Of a stretch of DNA of 64,000 bases, positions 30,483 to 39,919 are shown piece by piece (position 1 is the first letter of the stretch; the number at the start of each line of letters is the position of its first letter). This stretch comes from Candidatus Andeanibacterium colombiense (GTDB lineage: Bacteria > Pseudomonadota > Alphaproteobacteria > Sphingomonadales > Sphingomonadaceae): the NCBI GenBank assembly GCA_029202985.1, contig CP119316.1, positions 930,001 through 994,000 on the forward strand, given 5' to 3'. Below the pieces are notes generated by a model. The model was not told where the DNA came from. It saw only the letters and a program-made list of their open reading frames with translations, and made no database searches. Position numbers and translations under genes: made by a program.

Positions 30483-31967
30483 TCACAGCGCCTTGACGAT
30501 CTCCTCGACCACTTTCTTCGCATCGCCGAGCAGCATCATCGTCTGATCCATGTAGAACACGTCGTTGTCCACCCCGGCATAGCCGACGCCGCCCATGCTG
30601 CGCTTGATGAAAAAGATCGTCTTGGCCTTCTCCACATCGAACACCGGCATGCCGTAGATCGGCGAGCTCTTGTCGGTCTTGGCCGCGGGATTGACCACGT
30701 CGTTCGCACCGATGATGAAGGCGACATCGGCCTGCGCGAACTCGCTGTTGATGTCCTCCAGCTCGAACACCTCGTCATAGGGCACGTTGGCTTCGGCGAG
30801 CAGCACATTCATGTGGCCGGGCATGCGGCCCGCGACCGGGTGGATCGCATATTTGACGGAAACCCCGTGCTCCTTGAGCACATCGCCCATCTCGCGCACC
30901 GCGTGCTGCGCCTGGGCGACCGCCATGCCGTAGCCCGGGATCACGATCACGGTCGCCGCTTCCTTGAGGAGGAAGGCCGCGTCCTCGGCGCTGCCGCGCT
31001 TCCACGGGCGATCTGTCCTGGCCTCGCCCGCACCGCCGCCGCTCTCCGCGCCGAACCCGCCCGCGATCACCGAGATGAAGCTGCGGTTCATCGCGCGGCA
31101 CATGATGTAGCTGAGGATCGCACCCGAGCTGCCGACCAGCGCGCCGGTGACGATCATCGCGGTGTTGTGCAATGTGAAACCCATCGCCGCCGCCGCCCAG
31201 CCGGAATAGCTATTCAGCATCGAGACCACCACCGGCATGTCCGCCCCGCCGATCGGGATGATCAGCAGGAAGCCGATCGCGAAGCTCGCCGCGACGATCA
31301 CCCAGAACAGCGGGTTCTCGCCCGGTCCGGCCTGAGCGGCTGCCGCGAACAGGCCGGTCATCGCAATGATCGCGACCAGCGTGCCGAGGTTGATCACATG
31401 CCGCCCCGGCAGCATGATCGGAGTGCCGGACATATTTCCGTTGAGCTTGGCGAAAGCGATCACCGAACCGGAGAAGGTGATCGCGCCGATTGCCGCGCCA
31501 AGCGCCATCTCGATCCGGCTGACGGTCAGGATGTTGCCGTCCGCGCCGAGAATGCCGAAAGCATCGGGATTGAGGAACGCCGCGACCGCGACCAGCACCG
31601 CCGCGAGGCCGACCAGCGAGTGGAACGCCGCGACCAACTGCGGCATGTCGGTCATCTTGATCTTGCGCGCGACGAAGAAGCCGAAGCCGCCGCCGATAGC
31701 GATTGCCCCCGCGATCTCGACAATGCTCGCCACCTGATGCGTTACGAGCGTCGTCACCACCGCAATCAGCATGCCGATCATGCCGAAGCGATTGCCCTGA
31801 CGCGAACTGGCGGGCGAGGACAGCCCGCGCAGTGCGAAGATGAAACACACGCCGGAGACGAGATAGGCCAGCGCGACCCAAGGATTGACCGCATGTGCGG
31901 CCTCGGTAACGGCAGAAGGCATGAACTCGACCGGCATATTGACCGGTTCTTCCAAAGGAACGCTCAT
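30483..31967 (-). CDS. pntB: NAD(P) transhydrogenase subunit beta
   Basis: 494 residues: about nine membrane helices followed by the NADP(H)-binding domain dIII (VIVPGYGMAVAQAQHAV, AIHPVAGRMPGHMNVLLAEA, VIGANDVVNPAA, MPVFDVEKAKT), all hallmarks of PntB. The complex uses the proton gradient to reduce NADP+ with NADH. The ATG at 31967 overlaps the pntA2 stop (TGATG), so the two are translationally coupled; a GTG one codon upstream is also possible. It is the last gene of the pnt operon. Confidence 0.98.
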   Translation of the reverse strand: MSVPLEEPVNMPVEFMPSAVTEAAHAVNPWVALAYLVSGVCFIFALRGLSSPASSRQGNRFGMIGMLIAVVTTLVTHQVASIVEIAGAIAIGGGFGFFVARKIKMTDMPQLVAAFHSLVGLAAVLVAVAAFLNPDAFGILGADGNILTVSRIEMALGAAIGAITFSGSVIAFAKLNGNMSGTPIMLPGRHVINLGTLVAIIAMTGLFAAAAQAGPGENPLFWVIVAASFAIGFLLIIPIGGADMPVVVSMLNSYSGWAAAAMGFTLHNTAMIVTGALVGSSGAILSYIMCRAMNRSFISVIAGGFGAESGGGAGEARTDRPWKRGSAEDAAFLLKEAATVIVIPGYGMAVAQAQHAVREMGDVLKEHGVSVKYAIHPVAGRMPGHMNVLLAEANVPYDEVFELEDINSEFAQADVAFIIGANDVVNPAAKTDKSSPIYGMPVFDVEKAKTIFFIKRSMGGVGYAGVDNDVFYMDQTMMLLGDAKKVVEEIVKAL

Positions 31968-32251
31968 CACTTGCGCTCCTTCTTTTTATACATCGCCAGC
32001 ATCCGCGCGGTCACCGCGAAGCCGCCGAAGATGTTCACGCTCGCCAGCGCAACCGCGAGCAGGCCAAGCCACTTGGCCACCGGGCTGCCTTCCGCCGCCG
32101 AAGCGATCAGCGCGCCCACGATGATCACCGAGGAGATCGCATTGGTCACCGCCATCAGCGGTGTATGCAATGCCGGAGTGACCGACCAGACCACGTAATA
32201 GCCCACGAAGCAGGCCAGCACGAAGATCGAGAGGATGGTTATGAAGTCCAC
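31967..32251 (-). CDS. pntAB: NAD(P) transhydrogenase subunit alpha, membrane part (alpha2)
   Basis: 94 residues with three hydrophobic segments (FITILSIFVLACFVGYYVVW, LMAVTNAISSVIIVGALIA, LLAVALASVNIFGGFAVTARM); this is the membrane domain that in E. coli is fused to PntA and in alphaproteobacteria is a separate gene. GTG start follows directly after the DUF559 stop (TAAGTG); the ribosome-binding site GGGAGG lies inside the DUF559 coding end. Normally it follows pntA immediately; here three elements lie between. Confidence 0.95.
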   Translation of the reverse strand: MDFITILSIFVLACFVGYYVVWSVTPALHTPLMAVTNAISSVIIVGALIASAAEGSPVAKWLGLLAVALASVNIFGGFAVTARMLAMYKKKERK

Positions 32252-32623
32252 TTAATTAGCCTCCCGTCGGCGCCGATCCGCACCCATTGCTGCAATCGCC
32301 TCCGCCGCATCGTCCGGGTCACGAAGAACATCAACGGCCGCGATGCGGATGACCTCGAAGCCTTTCGCCTTGAAATGCGCGTCGCGCTGTTCGTCACGCA
32401 CCGACCGATCGCCCATATCGTGCGCAATGCCATCAACCTCCACGATGAGGCGCACCTCATGGCAGTAGAAATCGAGGATGTAATCGCCTGCGTCGTGCTG
32501 CTTACGGAACTTCAATCCTTTCGGGCGGCTTTTCAGCCGCTGCCACAAAAGAACTTCGGGCAAACTCATTTCCCGTCGCAATTTCCTTGCCTGCGCTTTC
32601 GCCCGTTTGGTGCCCTGAAGCAT
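32252..32623 (-). CDS. DUF559 (Vsr/PD-(D/E)XK-like) endonuclease-type protein inside the pnt operon
   Basis: 123 residues, full-length for stand-alone DUF559 proteins. The basic N-terminus (KRAKAQARKLRREMSLPE) is followed by the family signature EVLLWQRLKSRPKGLKFRKQH, then LDFYCHEVRLIVEVDGIAHD: D51 and the E62/D64 pair are the likely metal site, a PD-(D/E)XK variant related to Vsr mismatch endonucleases. Biochemical function of the family is poorly known. The ATG lies 4 bases from the end of a 128-bp palindromic repeat, and the repeat arm supplies the GGGGAGG Shine-Dalgarno at 6-base spacing. It separates pntA from pntA2, so it looks like an inserted cassette that kept the operon readable. 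Confidence 0.9.
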   Translation of the reverse strand: MLQGTKRAKAQARKLRREMSLPEVLLWQRLKSRPKGLKFRKQHDAGDYILDFYCHEVRLIVEVDGIAHDMGDRSVRDEQRDAHFKAKGFEVIRIAAVDVLRDPDDAAEAIAAMGADRRRREAN

Positions 32624-32626
32624 TCA

Positions 32627-32754
32627 GATCCTCCCCTGCAAGGGGAGGTGGCAGGCGCGCAGCGCCTGACGGAGGGGTGTCACGCCATCACGGGGGAGAT
32701 ACCCCTCCACCACTCGCTGCGCGAGCGGTCCCCCTCCCCTTGCAGGGGAGGATC
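32627..32754. repeat. 128-bp palindromic, MITE/REP-like element (family B)
   Basis: Terminal inverted repeats match perfectly for 22 bases: the left end GATCCTCCCCTGCAAGGGGA and its mirror at the right end (32732-32754). Each end is itself a hairpin (CTCCCCTGCAAGGGGAG), and the centre has further GC-rich pairings. It lies between the VOC gene and DUF559. Palindromes of this sort are frequent in sphingomonad genomes, probably spread with help from another element. Confidence 0.88.
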
Positions 32755-32772
32755 CAGCGACGCGCCGCTTCC

Positions 32773-33246
32773 TCACCCCAGCTTCTGCGCGATCTCGACC
32801 GCGTTGCCCTCGGGATCCTGATAATACATCACCTTCACCCCCAGCGGCTTCACCTCGGTGATGTCGAGCGCCGGCGTGAGGCCCTGCGCCGCGAGCGCCG
32901 CCTTAGTCGCCTCGAGGTCGGTGGTCGACAGCGTGATCTGCGAGAAGCCCTGCACCGCCGCGTGGCCGGGGGGCTTGGGCTTTACCGGGCCAGGCTGCGA
33001 ATTCGCGATCTTCAGCAGCTCGATGCGCTCGCTCCCGCTGGTCAGCCAGCGCACCGGAATGCCGGGGCCGAAGGTCGTATCGACCTCGACCTTGAAGCCC
33101 AGCTTCTGGAAGAAGGCCGTCTCCGCATCGAGATCGGCAACCGAGATCGCGACCATCCAATGGCCGAGTTCGGGCGCGGTCTGCGCCGAAGCGGGCATCG
33201 ACACAACCGCAGACATCGCGGCAAGAGCGGCAAATAAACCCTTCAT
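32773..33246 (-). CDS. Exported VOC (glyoxalase-like) domain protein
   Basis: 157 residues with a signal peptide (MKGLFAALAAMSAVVSMPASAQ) followed by two beta-alpha-beta-beta-beta half domains of the vicinal-oxygen-chelate fold: HWMVAISVADLDAETAFFQKLGFKVE and FSQITLSTTDLEATKAALAAQG, ending YYQDPEGNAVEI. The metal ligands typical of dioxygenases/lyases (H, E) are partly present. Role unknown; export is unusual for VOC enzymes, which are mostly cytoplasmic. The ATG overlaps the pntA stop codon (ATGA), so it is translationally coupled to transhydrogenase subunit alpha, an odd partnership. Confidence 0.82.
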   Translation of the reverse strand: MKGLFAALAAMSAVVSMPASAQTAPELGHWMVAISVADLDAETAFFQKLGFKVEVDTTFGPGIPVRWLTSGSERIELLKIANSQPGPVKPKPPGHAAVQGFSQITLSTTDLEATKAALAAQGLTPALDITEVKPLGVKVMYYQDPEGNAVEIAQKLG

Positions 33247-34364
33247 CCCAAAAGCCTTTCATTCACGACCTTGCCGCCCTGCGTCAGCCGCACGGCGGTG
33301 CCGATTTCCTCGTCCAGAACGGGTTTTCCCTGCTCCTTGTCCCAGAAGGCGGAGAGGAAATTATAGAGGTTGCGGGCGTAGAGCGCCGAGGCGTCCGCCG
33401 CGAGGTGGGCCGGGGTGTTGGCGAAGCCCATGATCTTCACGCCGTGCTTCTCGACCACCGTATCGGGAATCGAGCCTTCGACATTGCCGCCCTGCGCGAC
33501 CGCGAGATCGTAGATCACGCTGCCCGCCTTCATGCTGGCGATCTGCGCGCCGCTGATCAGTCGCGGCGCGGCGCGCCCGGGGATCAGCGCGGTGGTGATC
33601 ACGATATCCTGCTTCGCGATATGGCTGGAGACCAGTTCGGCCTGCGCCTTCTGGTATTCCTCGCTCATTTCGGTGGCATAGCCGCCGACGCCCTCGCCCT
33701 CGATCCCGGCGACGCTTTCGACGAACACCGGCTTAGCGCCGAGGGAGAGGATCTGTTCCTTCGTGGCCGAGCGCACGTCGGTCGCCGAGACCTGCGCGCC
33801 CAAACGCCGCGCGGTCGCGATCGCCTGGAGGCCCGCGACGCCGACGCCCATCACGAACACGCGCGCCGCGGTGATCGTGCCGGCCGCGGTCATCATCATC
33901 GGAAATGCGCGGCCGTAAAGATCGGCCGCCGCGATCACCGCCTTGTAGCCGGAGAGGTTCGACTGGCTGGAGAGCACGTCCATGCTCTGCGCACGGGTGA
34001 TGCGCGGCATGAATTCCATCGCCAGCGCCTCGAAACCGGCCTTCGCATATTCGTCGATCCGGCCGCGCTGACCGAAAGGGTCGAGCGTCGCCGCGATCCA
34101 TGCGCCGGCTTTCGCGCCCGTCAGCGCCGCGGTAACCGGCCCCTGCACTGCCAGCACGATCTCGGCATCCTTGATCGTCTGCGCGAGCGGCCCGACTTCG
34201 GCCCCGGCCTCGGCAAAGGCCGCATCGGGAATCGACGCAGCGCCGCCGGCTCCGGACTCGACCGCAACCGTAGCGCCGAGCGCGATGAATTTTCTGACGG
34301 TTTCCGGAGTGGCGGCAACCCGGGTTTCACCGGCGGCCTGCTCCTTCAGTATCGCTATCCGCAT
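33243..34364 (-). CDS. pntA: NAD(P) transhydrogenase subunit alpha, soluble part (alpha1)
   Basis: 373 residues, dI NAD(H)-binding domain only: MRIAILKEQAAGETRVAATPETV, SYQSQSNLSGYKAVI-type SSQSNLSGYKAVIAAA, the RQD-loop region and the Rossmann VFVMGVGVAGLQAIATARRLGAQVSATDVR. It exchanges hydride between NADH and NADP bound by PntB. The membrane domain is a separate gene (32251 end). First gene of the pnt operon, 23 bases downstream of the tiny coxIV-like gene; a single promoter upstream of both is plausible. Confidence 0.97.
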   Translation of the reverse strand: MRIAILKEQAAGETRVAATPETVRKFIALGATVAVESGAGGAASIPDAAFAEAGAEVGPLAQTIKDAEIVLAVQGPVTAALTGAKAGAWIAATLDPFGQRGRIDEYAKAGFEALAMEFMPRITRAQSMDVLSSQSNLSGYKAVIAAADLYGRAFPMMMTAAGTITAARVFVMGVGVAGLQAIATARRLGAQVSATDVRSATKEQILSLGAKPVFVESVAGIEGEGVGGYATEMSEEYQKAQAELVSSHIAKQDIVITTALIPGRAAPRLISGAQIASMKAGSVIYDLAVAQGGNVEGSIPDTVVEKHGVKIMGFANTPAHLAADASALYARNLYNFLSAFWDKEQGKPVLDEEIGTAVRLTQGGKVVNERLLG

Positions 34365-34387
34365 CCGACTCCCCCGAATCGGCCGGT

Positions 34388-34513
34388 CTAGGACGCGAGC
34401 AGCACGACCACCAGGGCCGTGATCAGCGCGATCACCGGCACCGAGTACTTCACCACGGCGATGAAGCCGTCATAGGTCTGCTGCGCCGCTTTCATGTCGT
34501 TCGCCGAGGCCAT
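34388..34513 (-). CDS. aa3-type cytochrome c oxidase subunit IV-like peptide
   Basis: 41 residues: a soluble N-terminus with the family signature AAQQTYDGFIAVVKYS, then a single membrane helix (VPVIALITALVVVLLAS). This is the bacterial aa3 type COX IV peptide found in alphaproteobacteria, a small accessory of the terminal oxidase. It is commonly just upstream of pntA in sphingomonads and rhodobacters. Too short for most gene finders; the match of the signature with the membrane helix makes it reliable. Confidence 0.85.
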   Translation of the reverse strand: MASANDMKAAQQTYDGFIAVVKYSVPVIALITALVVVLLAS

Positions 34514-34713
34514 TTGCGGGATTCCCTTCGAGATTTCGGATTGTTTCCGTCCGGGCTCTAGCGCCCAACGCCGCACCGCTCAAGGGCGCAGCGGGGCACG
34601 GGCATGTCGATTTTCAGGACAGCGGCAAATCCGTCCAACAGACTTAATCAGGTCTTTACTCCCTGCCGCTAATTCCTGGGCCGACCGGACCGAACGTGGA
34701 TTGAGGGGTAAGA

Positions 34714-36138
34714 GTGGCGGAGCCCGAACAGCGGCTGTTGATGCTGATCGACGACGAGCCGGCGCAGAGCCGCTTGATCGCCGCCCTCGCCGCGCGCGAG
34801 GGCTGGCGCACGCTGGTCGTCAAGGATTCCGAAACCGCGATCGCTACGCTCGGCACGCGCGAGGGGATGCAATTGTCCGCGATCATCCTCGACCAGTGGG
34901 TCCCGGGCGACGATGCCTGCTCGCTGATCGCCGAACTCAAGAGCCGCCGCCCGGCGCTGCCGATATTGATGCTGACCACCAGCGCTTCGCCGCTGCTCGC
35001 GGTCGAGGCGATGCGGGCCGGCGCGACCGATTATCTGGTCAAGCCGGTCGCGCCCGACCGGCTGATGCAGGCGCTGCGCAGCGCGACCACCCGCGAAGCG
35101 CCGAAGGACGAACTCCAGCCGCTGACCGAGAAGATGCCGGCGACGCTCGATTTCGATTCGATGATCGGCGCTGCTCCGACCTTCCGCGCGGCGCTGGCCA
35201 AGGCCGCCAAGGCCGCGCGTGGCCACGGCTATCTGCTGATCGAAGGCGAGACCGGCACCGGCAAGGAAATGCTGGTCCGCGCGATGCATGCGGCCAGCCC
35301 GCGCGCGAAGTCCCCGCTGCGGATCATCAACATCGCCGGGATCCCGGCCAACTCGATCGAATCGGTGCTGTTCGGGCACGAGAAAGGCGCCTTCCCCGGC
35401 GCCTTCGACCGCCAGATCGGCGCGATGCAGCACTGCGACGGCGGAACATTGGTGCTCGACGAGGTCGATCGCCTGACCGACTCGCTCCAGGAACGCCTGG
35501 CCGAATCCATCGCTGCGGGCTCGATCCGCCCGGTCGGCGCGCGGCACAGCTTCCGCATCGACCTGCGCCTGATCGCCGCGTCCAACTATCCGCTCGCCGA
35601 CCTGGTCGAGACCGGCCATTTCCGCCGCGACCTCTATGAAGCGCTCGGCGCGACCCGCATCGTGCTGCCCGCGCTGCGCGAGCGCGTCGGCGACATTCCC
35701 GGGCTCACCCGCTATTTCCTCGGCCGGATCGGCGAACAGCCGGGCCTGCGCCCGCTCGGCATCACCGACGGCGCGCTGGCGCTGCTTGCCGCCTACGACT
35801 GGCCGGGCAATGTCCGCCAGCTCCAGGCGGTGCTGTTTCGCGCGGCGGTGTTCTGCGACGGCGACGCGCTGACCAGCGAGGATTTTCCGCAACTGCTCGA
35901 ACTGATCGGCGATGTGCGGGATAACAGCGACAAGGTTTCCTACGAAAGCGCCGGCGTGCAGCTCTACACCACGGATGGAAATTTGCGCCCGCTGGAAGAG
36001 ATCGAAGCCGACGTGATCCGCCTCGCGATCGGCCATTACCGCGGCCGCATGACCGAAGTCGCCCGCCGCCTCGGCATCGGCCGATCGACGCTTTACCGCA
36101 AACTCAGCGATCTCGGGATCGACAACGACGCGGCTTAG
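34714..36138 (+). CDS. NtrC-type response regulator with a changed GAFTGA loop
   Basis: 474 residues: receiver domain (D60 in IILDQWVPGDD, K110 in YLVKPV), AAA+ sigma54-activator domain with Walker A GETGTGKE (178-184), Walker B GGTLVLDEVDR and R-finger region, and a C-terminal Fis-type HTH (EVARRLGIGRSTLYRKL). The sigma54-contact loop reads GAFPGA (225-230) instead of GAFTGA. That threonine is important for sigma54 engagement in studied activators, so this protein may work differently or without sigma54. GTG start. Promoter targets and partner kinase are unknown; downstream neighbour is an SDR gene 18 bases away. Confidence 0.88.
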   Translation: MAEPEQRLLMLIDDEPAQSRLIAALAAREGWRTLVVKDSETAIATLGTREGMQLSAIILDQWVPGDDACSLIAELKSRRPALPILMLTTSASPLLAVEAMRAGATDYLVKPVAPDRLMQALRSATTREAPKDELQPLTEKMPATLDFDSMIGAAPTFRAALAKAAKAARGHGYLLIEGETGTGKEMLVRAMHAASPRAKSPLRIINIAGIPANSIESVLFGHEKGAFPGAFDRQIGAMQHCDGGTLVLDEVDRLTDSLQERLAESIAAGSIRPVGARHSFRIDLRLIAASNYPLADLVETGHFRRDLYEALGATRIVLPALRERVGDIPGLTRYFLGRIGEQPGLRPLGITDGALALLAAYDWPGNVRQLQAVLFRAAVFCDGDALTSEDFPQLLELIGDVRDNSDKVSYESAGVQLYTTDGNLRPLEEIEADVIRLAIGHYRGRMTEVARRLGIGRSTLYRKLSDLGIDNDAA

Positions 36139-36155
36139 GGGGTAGCTCCCCCGCC

Positions 36156-36911
36156 ATGACGGACTTCAACGGCAGGACCGCGCTGATCACCGGCGCGGCA
36201 TCGGGGATCGGCGCGGCATGCGCGCGCTGGCTGGATTCGCGCGGCGCGGCGAAGCTGGTGCTGGTCGATCGCGACGAGGCGGGACTGGCCGGGCTGCATT
36301 TGTCCTGCGCGTCGGAACGGCATATCGGCGACGTTAGCGATCCGGCGTTCTGGGATGTGCTGGAAGGCTCGCTCGAGCGGCTGGATCACGCGGTGGTCAA
36401 CGCCGGGATCGCCGCCGGCAAGCCGATCGCCGAAGAAAGCTTCGAGGATTGGCGGCGGGTCATGGCGGTCAATCTCGACGGCGCCTTCCTGACCTTGCGC
36501 GCCGCCTTGCGGGCGATCGCCAAGGGCGAACAGGGCGGCAGCGTGGTGGTGCTCGCCTCGGCCACCGCGGTGAAGCCGATCCCCGGCACCGGCGCCTATG
36601 GCGCGAGCAAGGCCGCCCTCGCCCATCTCGCGAAGATCGCCGCGCTCGAAAACGCTGCTGCCAAAATCCGCGTCAACGCGATCGCGCCGGGCGGCGTCGA
36701 TACGCCGATCTGGGACAGCGACGCCAACTTCCGCGCGCTGGCCGCCGACATCGGCCGCGATGCCGCGATCGGCACCTTCGCCAGCGGGACCCCGCTCGGC
36801 CGCTTCGCCTCACCGGAGGAGATCGCCGGAACGATCGGCTGGCTGCTGTCGGACGACGCCGCGAACATCACCGGCGCAGTGCTGTCGAGCGATGGGGGGT
36901 TTGGGCTCTAG
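36156..36911 (+). CDS. Short-chain dehydrogenase/reductase (classical SDR)
   Basis: 251 residues. Cofactor motif TGAASGIGAACARWL (TGxxxGxG), acidic LVLVDRDEAG suggesting NAD preference, NAGI, the catalytic Ser in VVLASATAVK (position of the usual SS), and YGASKAALAHLAKIAALENA with Tyr-x-x-x-Lys. A typical NAD-dependent alcohol/keto-reductase; substrate unknown. It follows the response regulator by 18 bases and may be its cotranscribed target. Its TAG shares the tetranucleotide CTAG with the stop of the convergent folP. Confidence 0.88.
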   Translation: MTDFNGRTALITGAASGIGAACARWLDSRGAAKLVLVDRDEAGLAGLHLSCASERHIGDVSDPAFWDVLEGSLERLDHAVVNAGIAAGKPIAEESFEDWRRVMAVNLDGAFLTLRAALRAIAKGEQGGSVVVLASATAVKPIPGTGAYGASKAALAHLAKIAALENAAAKIRVNAIAPGGVDTPIWDSDANFRALAADIGRDAAIGTFASGTPLGRFASPEEIAGTIGWLLSDDAANITGAVLSSDGGFGL

Positions 36912-38023
36912 AACCCCGGCAAAGCGCTGAAATCGGTCAGCGCCTCGTCCCGCATCCCGCGCCACACATTGCGTGCCTGGACCGTCTCGGCGACATCGTG
37001 GACCCGCAACAACTGGACCCCGGCGTCCATGCCCTTCAGCGCGACCGCCAGCGACCCGCCGAGCCGCTGGTGCGAGGCGGCCTCGTTCGACAATGCCCCG
37101 ATGAAGCGCTTGCGGCTCGCGCCGAGCAGCAGCGGCTGGCCGAGCGCGTGGAATAGTGGCAGCGCGTTGAGCAGCGCGAGGTTGTTGGCGACCGACTTGC
37201 CGAAGCCGATGCCGGGATCGAGCACGATCAGCTCACGCGGGATGCCCGCCGCGATCGCCTTGTCGCGCACCTCGGCGAGCCAATCGAACACTTCGAGCAC
37301 CACGTCGCGGTAGGAACCGTCCGCATGGAGATCGGCACCGTCGCCCGGCGCGTGCATCAGCACCACGGGCACCCGCGCGCTCGCGGCGAGGCCGAGGCTG
37401 CGCGGATCGTGGCGCAGCGCGGAGACGTCGTTGATCACATGCGCGCCCGCTTGCAGCGCGGCCTCCATCACCGCCGGCCGCCGCGTATCGACGCTGATGG
37501 CCGCGCCCATCAGCGCGGCCGCCTCGATCGCCGGGACCACGCGCTTGATCTCATCGCCTTCCCACACCGCCGCGCCGCCCGGACGCGTGCTCTCGCCGCC
37601 GATATCGACGATTGCCGCGCCGGCCTCCAGCATCGCCGCGCAATGCTCGTTCGCGGCGGTGGGGTCATCGAGGAATTTGCCGCCGTCGGAGAAGCTGTCG
37701 GGCGTAACGTTGAGGATGCCCATCACCTGCGGCTGGTCGAGCCGGATCACCCGCTCGCCGCACTGGAGCGGCGGATGGACTTTCTGCAGGTTCGCCCATT
37801 GGGCGGCGCCCTCGTCTATCAACTCGCTCGGAAGATCGCTCAGCGCGCCCAGCATCTCTTCCGCGGTGGCGCGCTCGTTCGAGAGGATTTCTCCGCCGTC
37901 GGCCAGGATCAGCGCAAACTCATGCGCATAGGCCAGACCGCCGCCAAGCCGGATCGCGTCGCCATCGACGCTCTGCGGATTGGCTACCAAGCCGGTTGGG
38001 CGGATGTAGAGTTTCAGGGCCAT
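36908..38023 (-). CDS. folP: Dihydropteroate synthase (with N-terminal extension)
   Basis: 371 residues. The TIM-barrel catalytic part starts at about residue 97: VMGILNVTPDSFSDGGKF, VDIGGESTRPGG, ISVDTRRPAVM, INDVSAL, IVLDPGIGFGKS and LLLGASRKRFI, all diagnostic of DHPS, the sulfonamide target that joins pterin and p-aminobenzoate in folate synthesis. About 95 extra N-terminal residues are present compared with E. coli FolP; the extension has no recognised domain but is in frame with no better start codon nearer the core. Same-strand neighbour ccrM lies upstream across a repeat. Confidence 0.95.
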   Translation of the reverse strand: MALKLYIRPTGLVANPQSVDGDAIRLGGGLAYAHEFALILADGGEILSNERATAEEMLGALSDLPSELIDEGAAQWANLQKVHPPLQCGERVIRLDQPQVMGILNVTPDSFSDGGKFLDDPTAANEHCAAMLEAGAAIVDIGGESTRPGGAAVWEGDEIKRVVPAIEAAALMGAAISVDTRRPAVMEAALQAGAHVINDVSALRHDPRSLGLAASARVPVVLMHAPGDGADLHADGSYRDVVLEVFDWLAEVRDKAIAAGIPRELIVLDPGIGFGKSVANNLALLNALPLFHALGQPLLLGASRKRFIGALSNEAASHQRLGGSLAVALKGMDAGVQLLRVHDVAETVQARNVWRGMRDEALTDFSALPGF

Positions 38024-38041
38024 ACCGCTTCACCTAGCATT

Positions 38042-38126
38042 CGTCATCGCGAGGGCCAACGGCCCGACGAGATCCAGAGCGGCGGGCAAATGCGCTCTGG
38101 ATTGCCGCGCTACGCTCGCAATGACG
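38042..38126. repeat. Inverted repeat element, family A, copy 2
   Basis: About 85 bases, CGTCATCGCGAGGG at one end and CTCGCAATGACG at the other, with GATCCAGAGC/GCTCTGGAT arms. It is the most diverged copy of the family and fills the gap between folP and ccrM. On the minus strand it lies just past the ccrM stop and could form a hairpin in the transcript. Confidence 0.82.
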
Positions 38127-38134
38127 AAGAAAGA

Positions 38135-39630
<1,496 letters not shown>

Positions 39631-39653
39631 TTTGGGATGGGCCAATTTCGGCT

Positions 39654-39681
39654 TGACAAAACGAACCATTTAGGTTATATG
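39654..39681 (+). promoter_or_regulatory. Strong-looking sigma70-type promoter for a non-coding transcript
   Basis: TTGACA at 39654-39659, a 16-base spacer, then TATATG at 39676-39681. The -35 is a perfect consensus, rare in this GC-rich window. The expected start would be near 39688. There is no proper ORF after it, so it probably drives the structured RNA below. Confidence 0.7.
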
Positions 39682-39687
39682 ACCGAC

Positions 39688-39916
39688 ATCGGGTGCGGGA
39701 GCCAAGCGCTTCGCTCTACGCTTCCGCATTAGGCCGGTGTCTCGCGGGCCGGGATAGTCTTCGTATTATCCTGCCGGTGGCGCCAGTATCGCCTGACGGG
39801 TCAGAAGGGGGCTGCACACCTGCGAGCTCTAACCTGCCTCCTCCGTCGGGAAAGGGCCGAGCGAGCAAGTTTACAGCATTAGTCTTGCCCGCCGTTCGCA
39901 AACGAAAACTACGCTA
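39688..39916 (+). ncRNA. Candidate structured RNA gene of unknown class, between ccrM and rnhB
   Basis: About 230 bases behind the perfect -35 promoter. The start folds into a local hairpin (GTGCGGGAGC with GCTTCCGCAT around 39693-39735), followed by a GGATA/TATCC hairpin and CTGA-CGGG-TCAG. Near the end, 39898-39915 reads GCAAACGAAAACTACGCT, which looks like the start of a tmRNA tag frame (A-N-E-N-Y-A), but a stop codon and the tRNA-like T-arm are missing, so I do not call tmRNA. RNase P and SRP signatures are also absent. 6S RNA or a lineage-specific small RNA are open options. A 74-codon frame starting with GTG at 39693 lacks a ribosome-binding site. Confidence 0.5.
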
Positions 39917-39919
39917 AAC

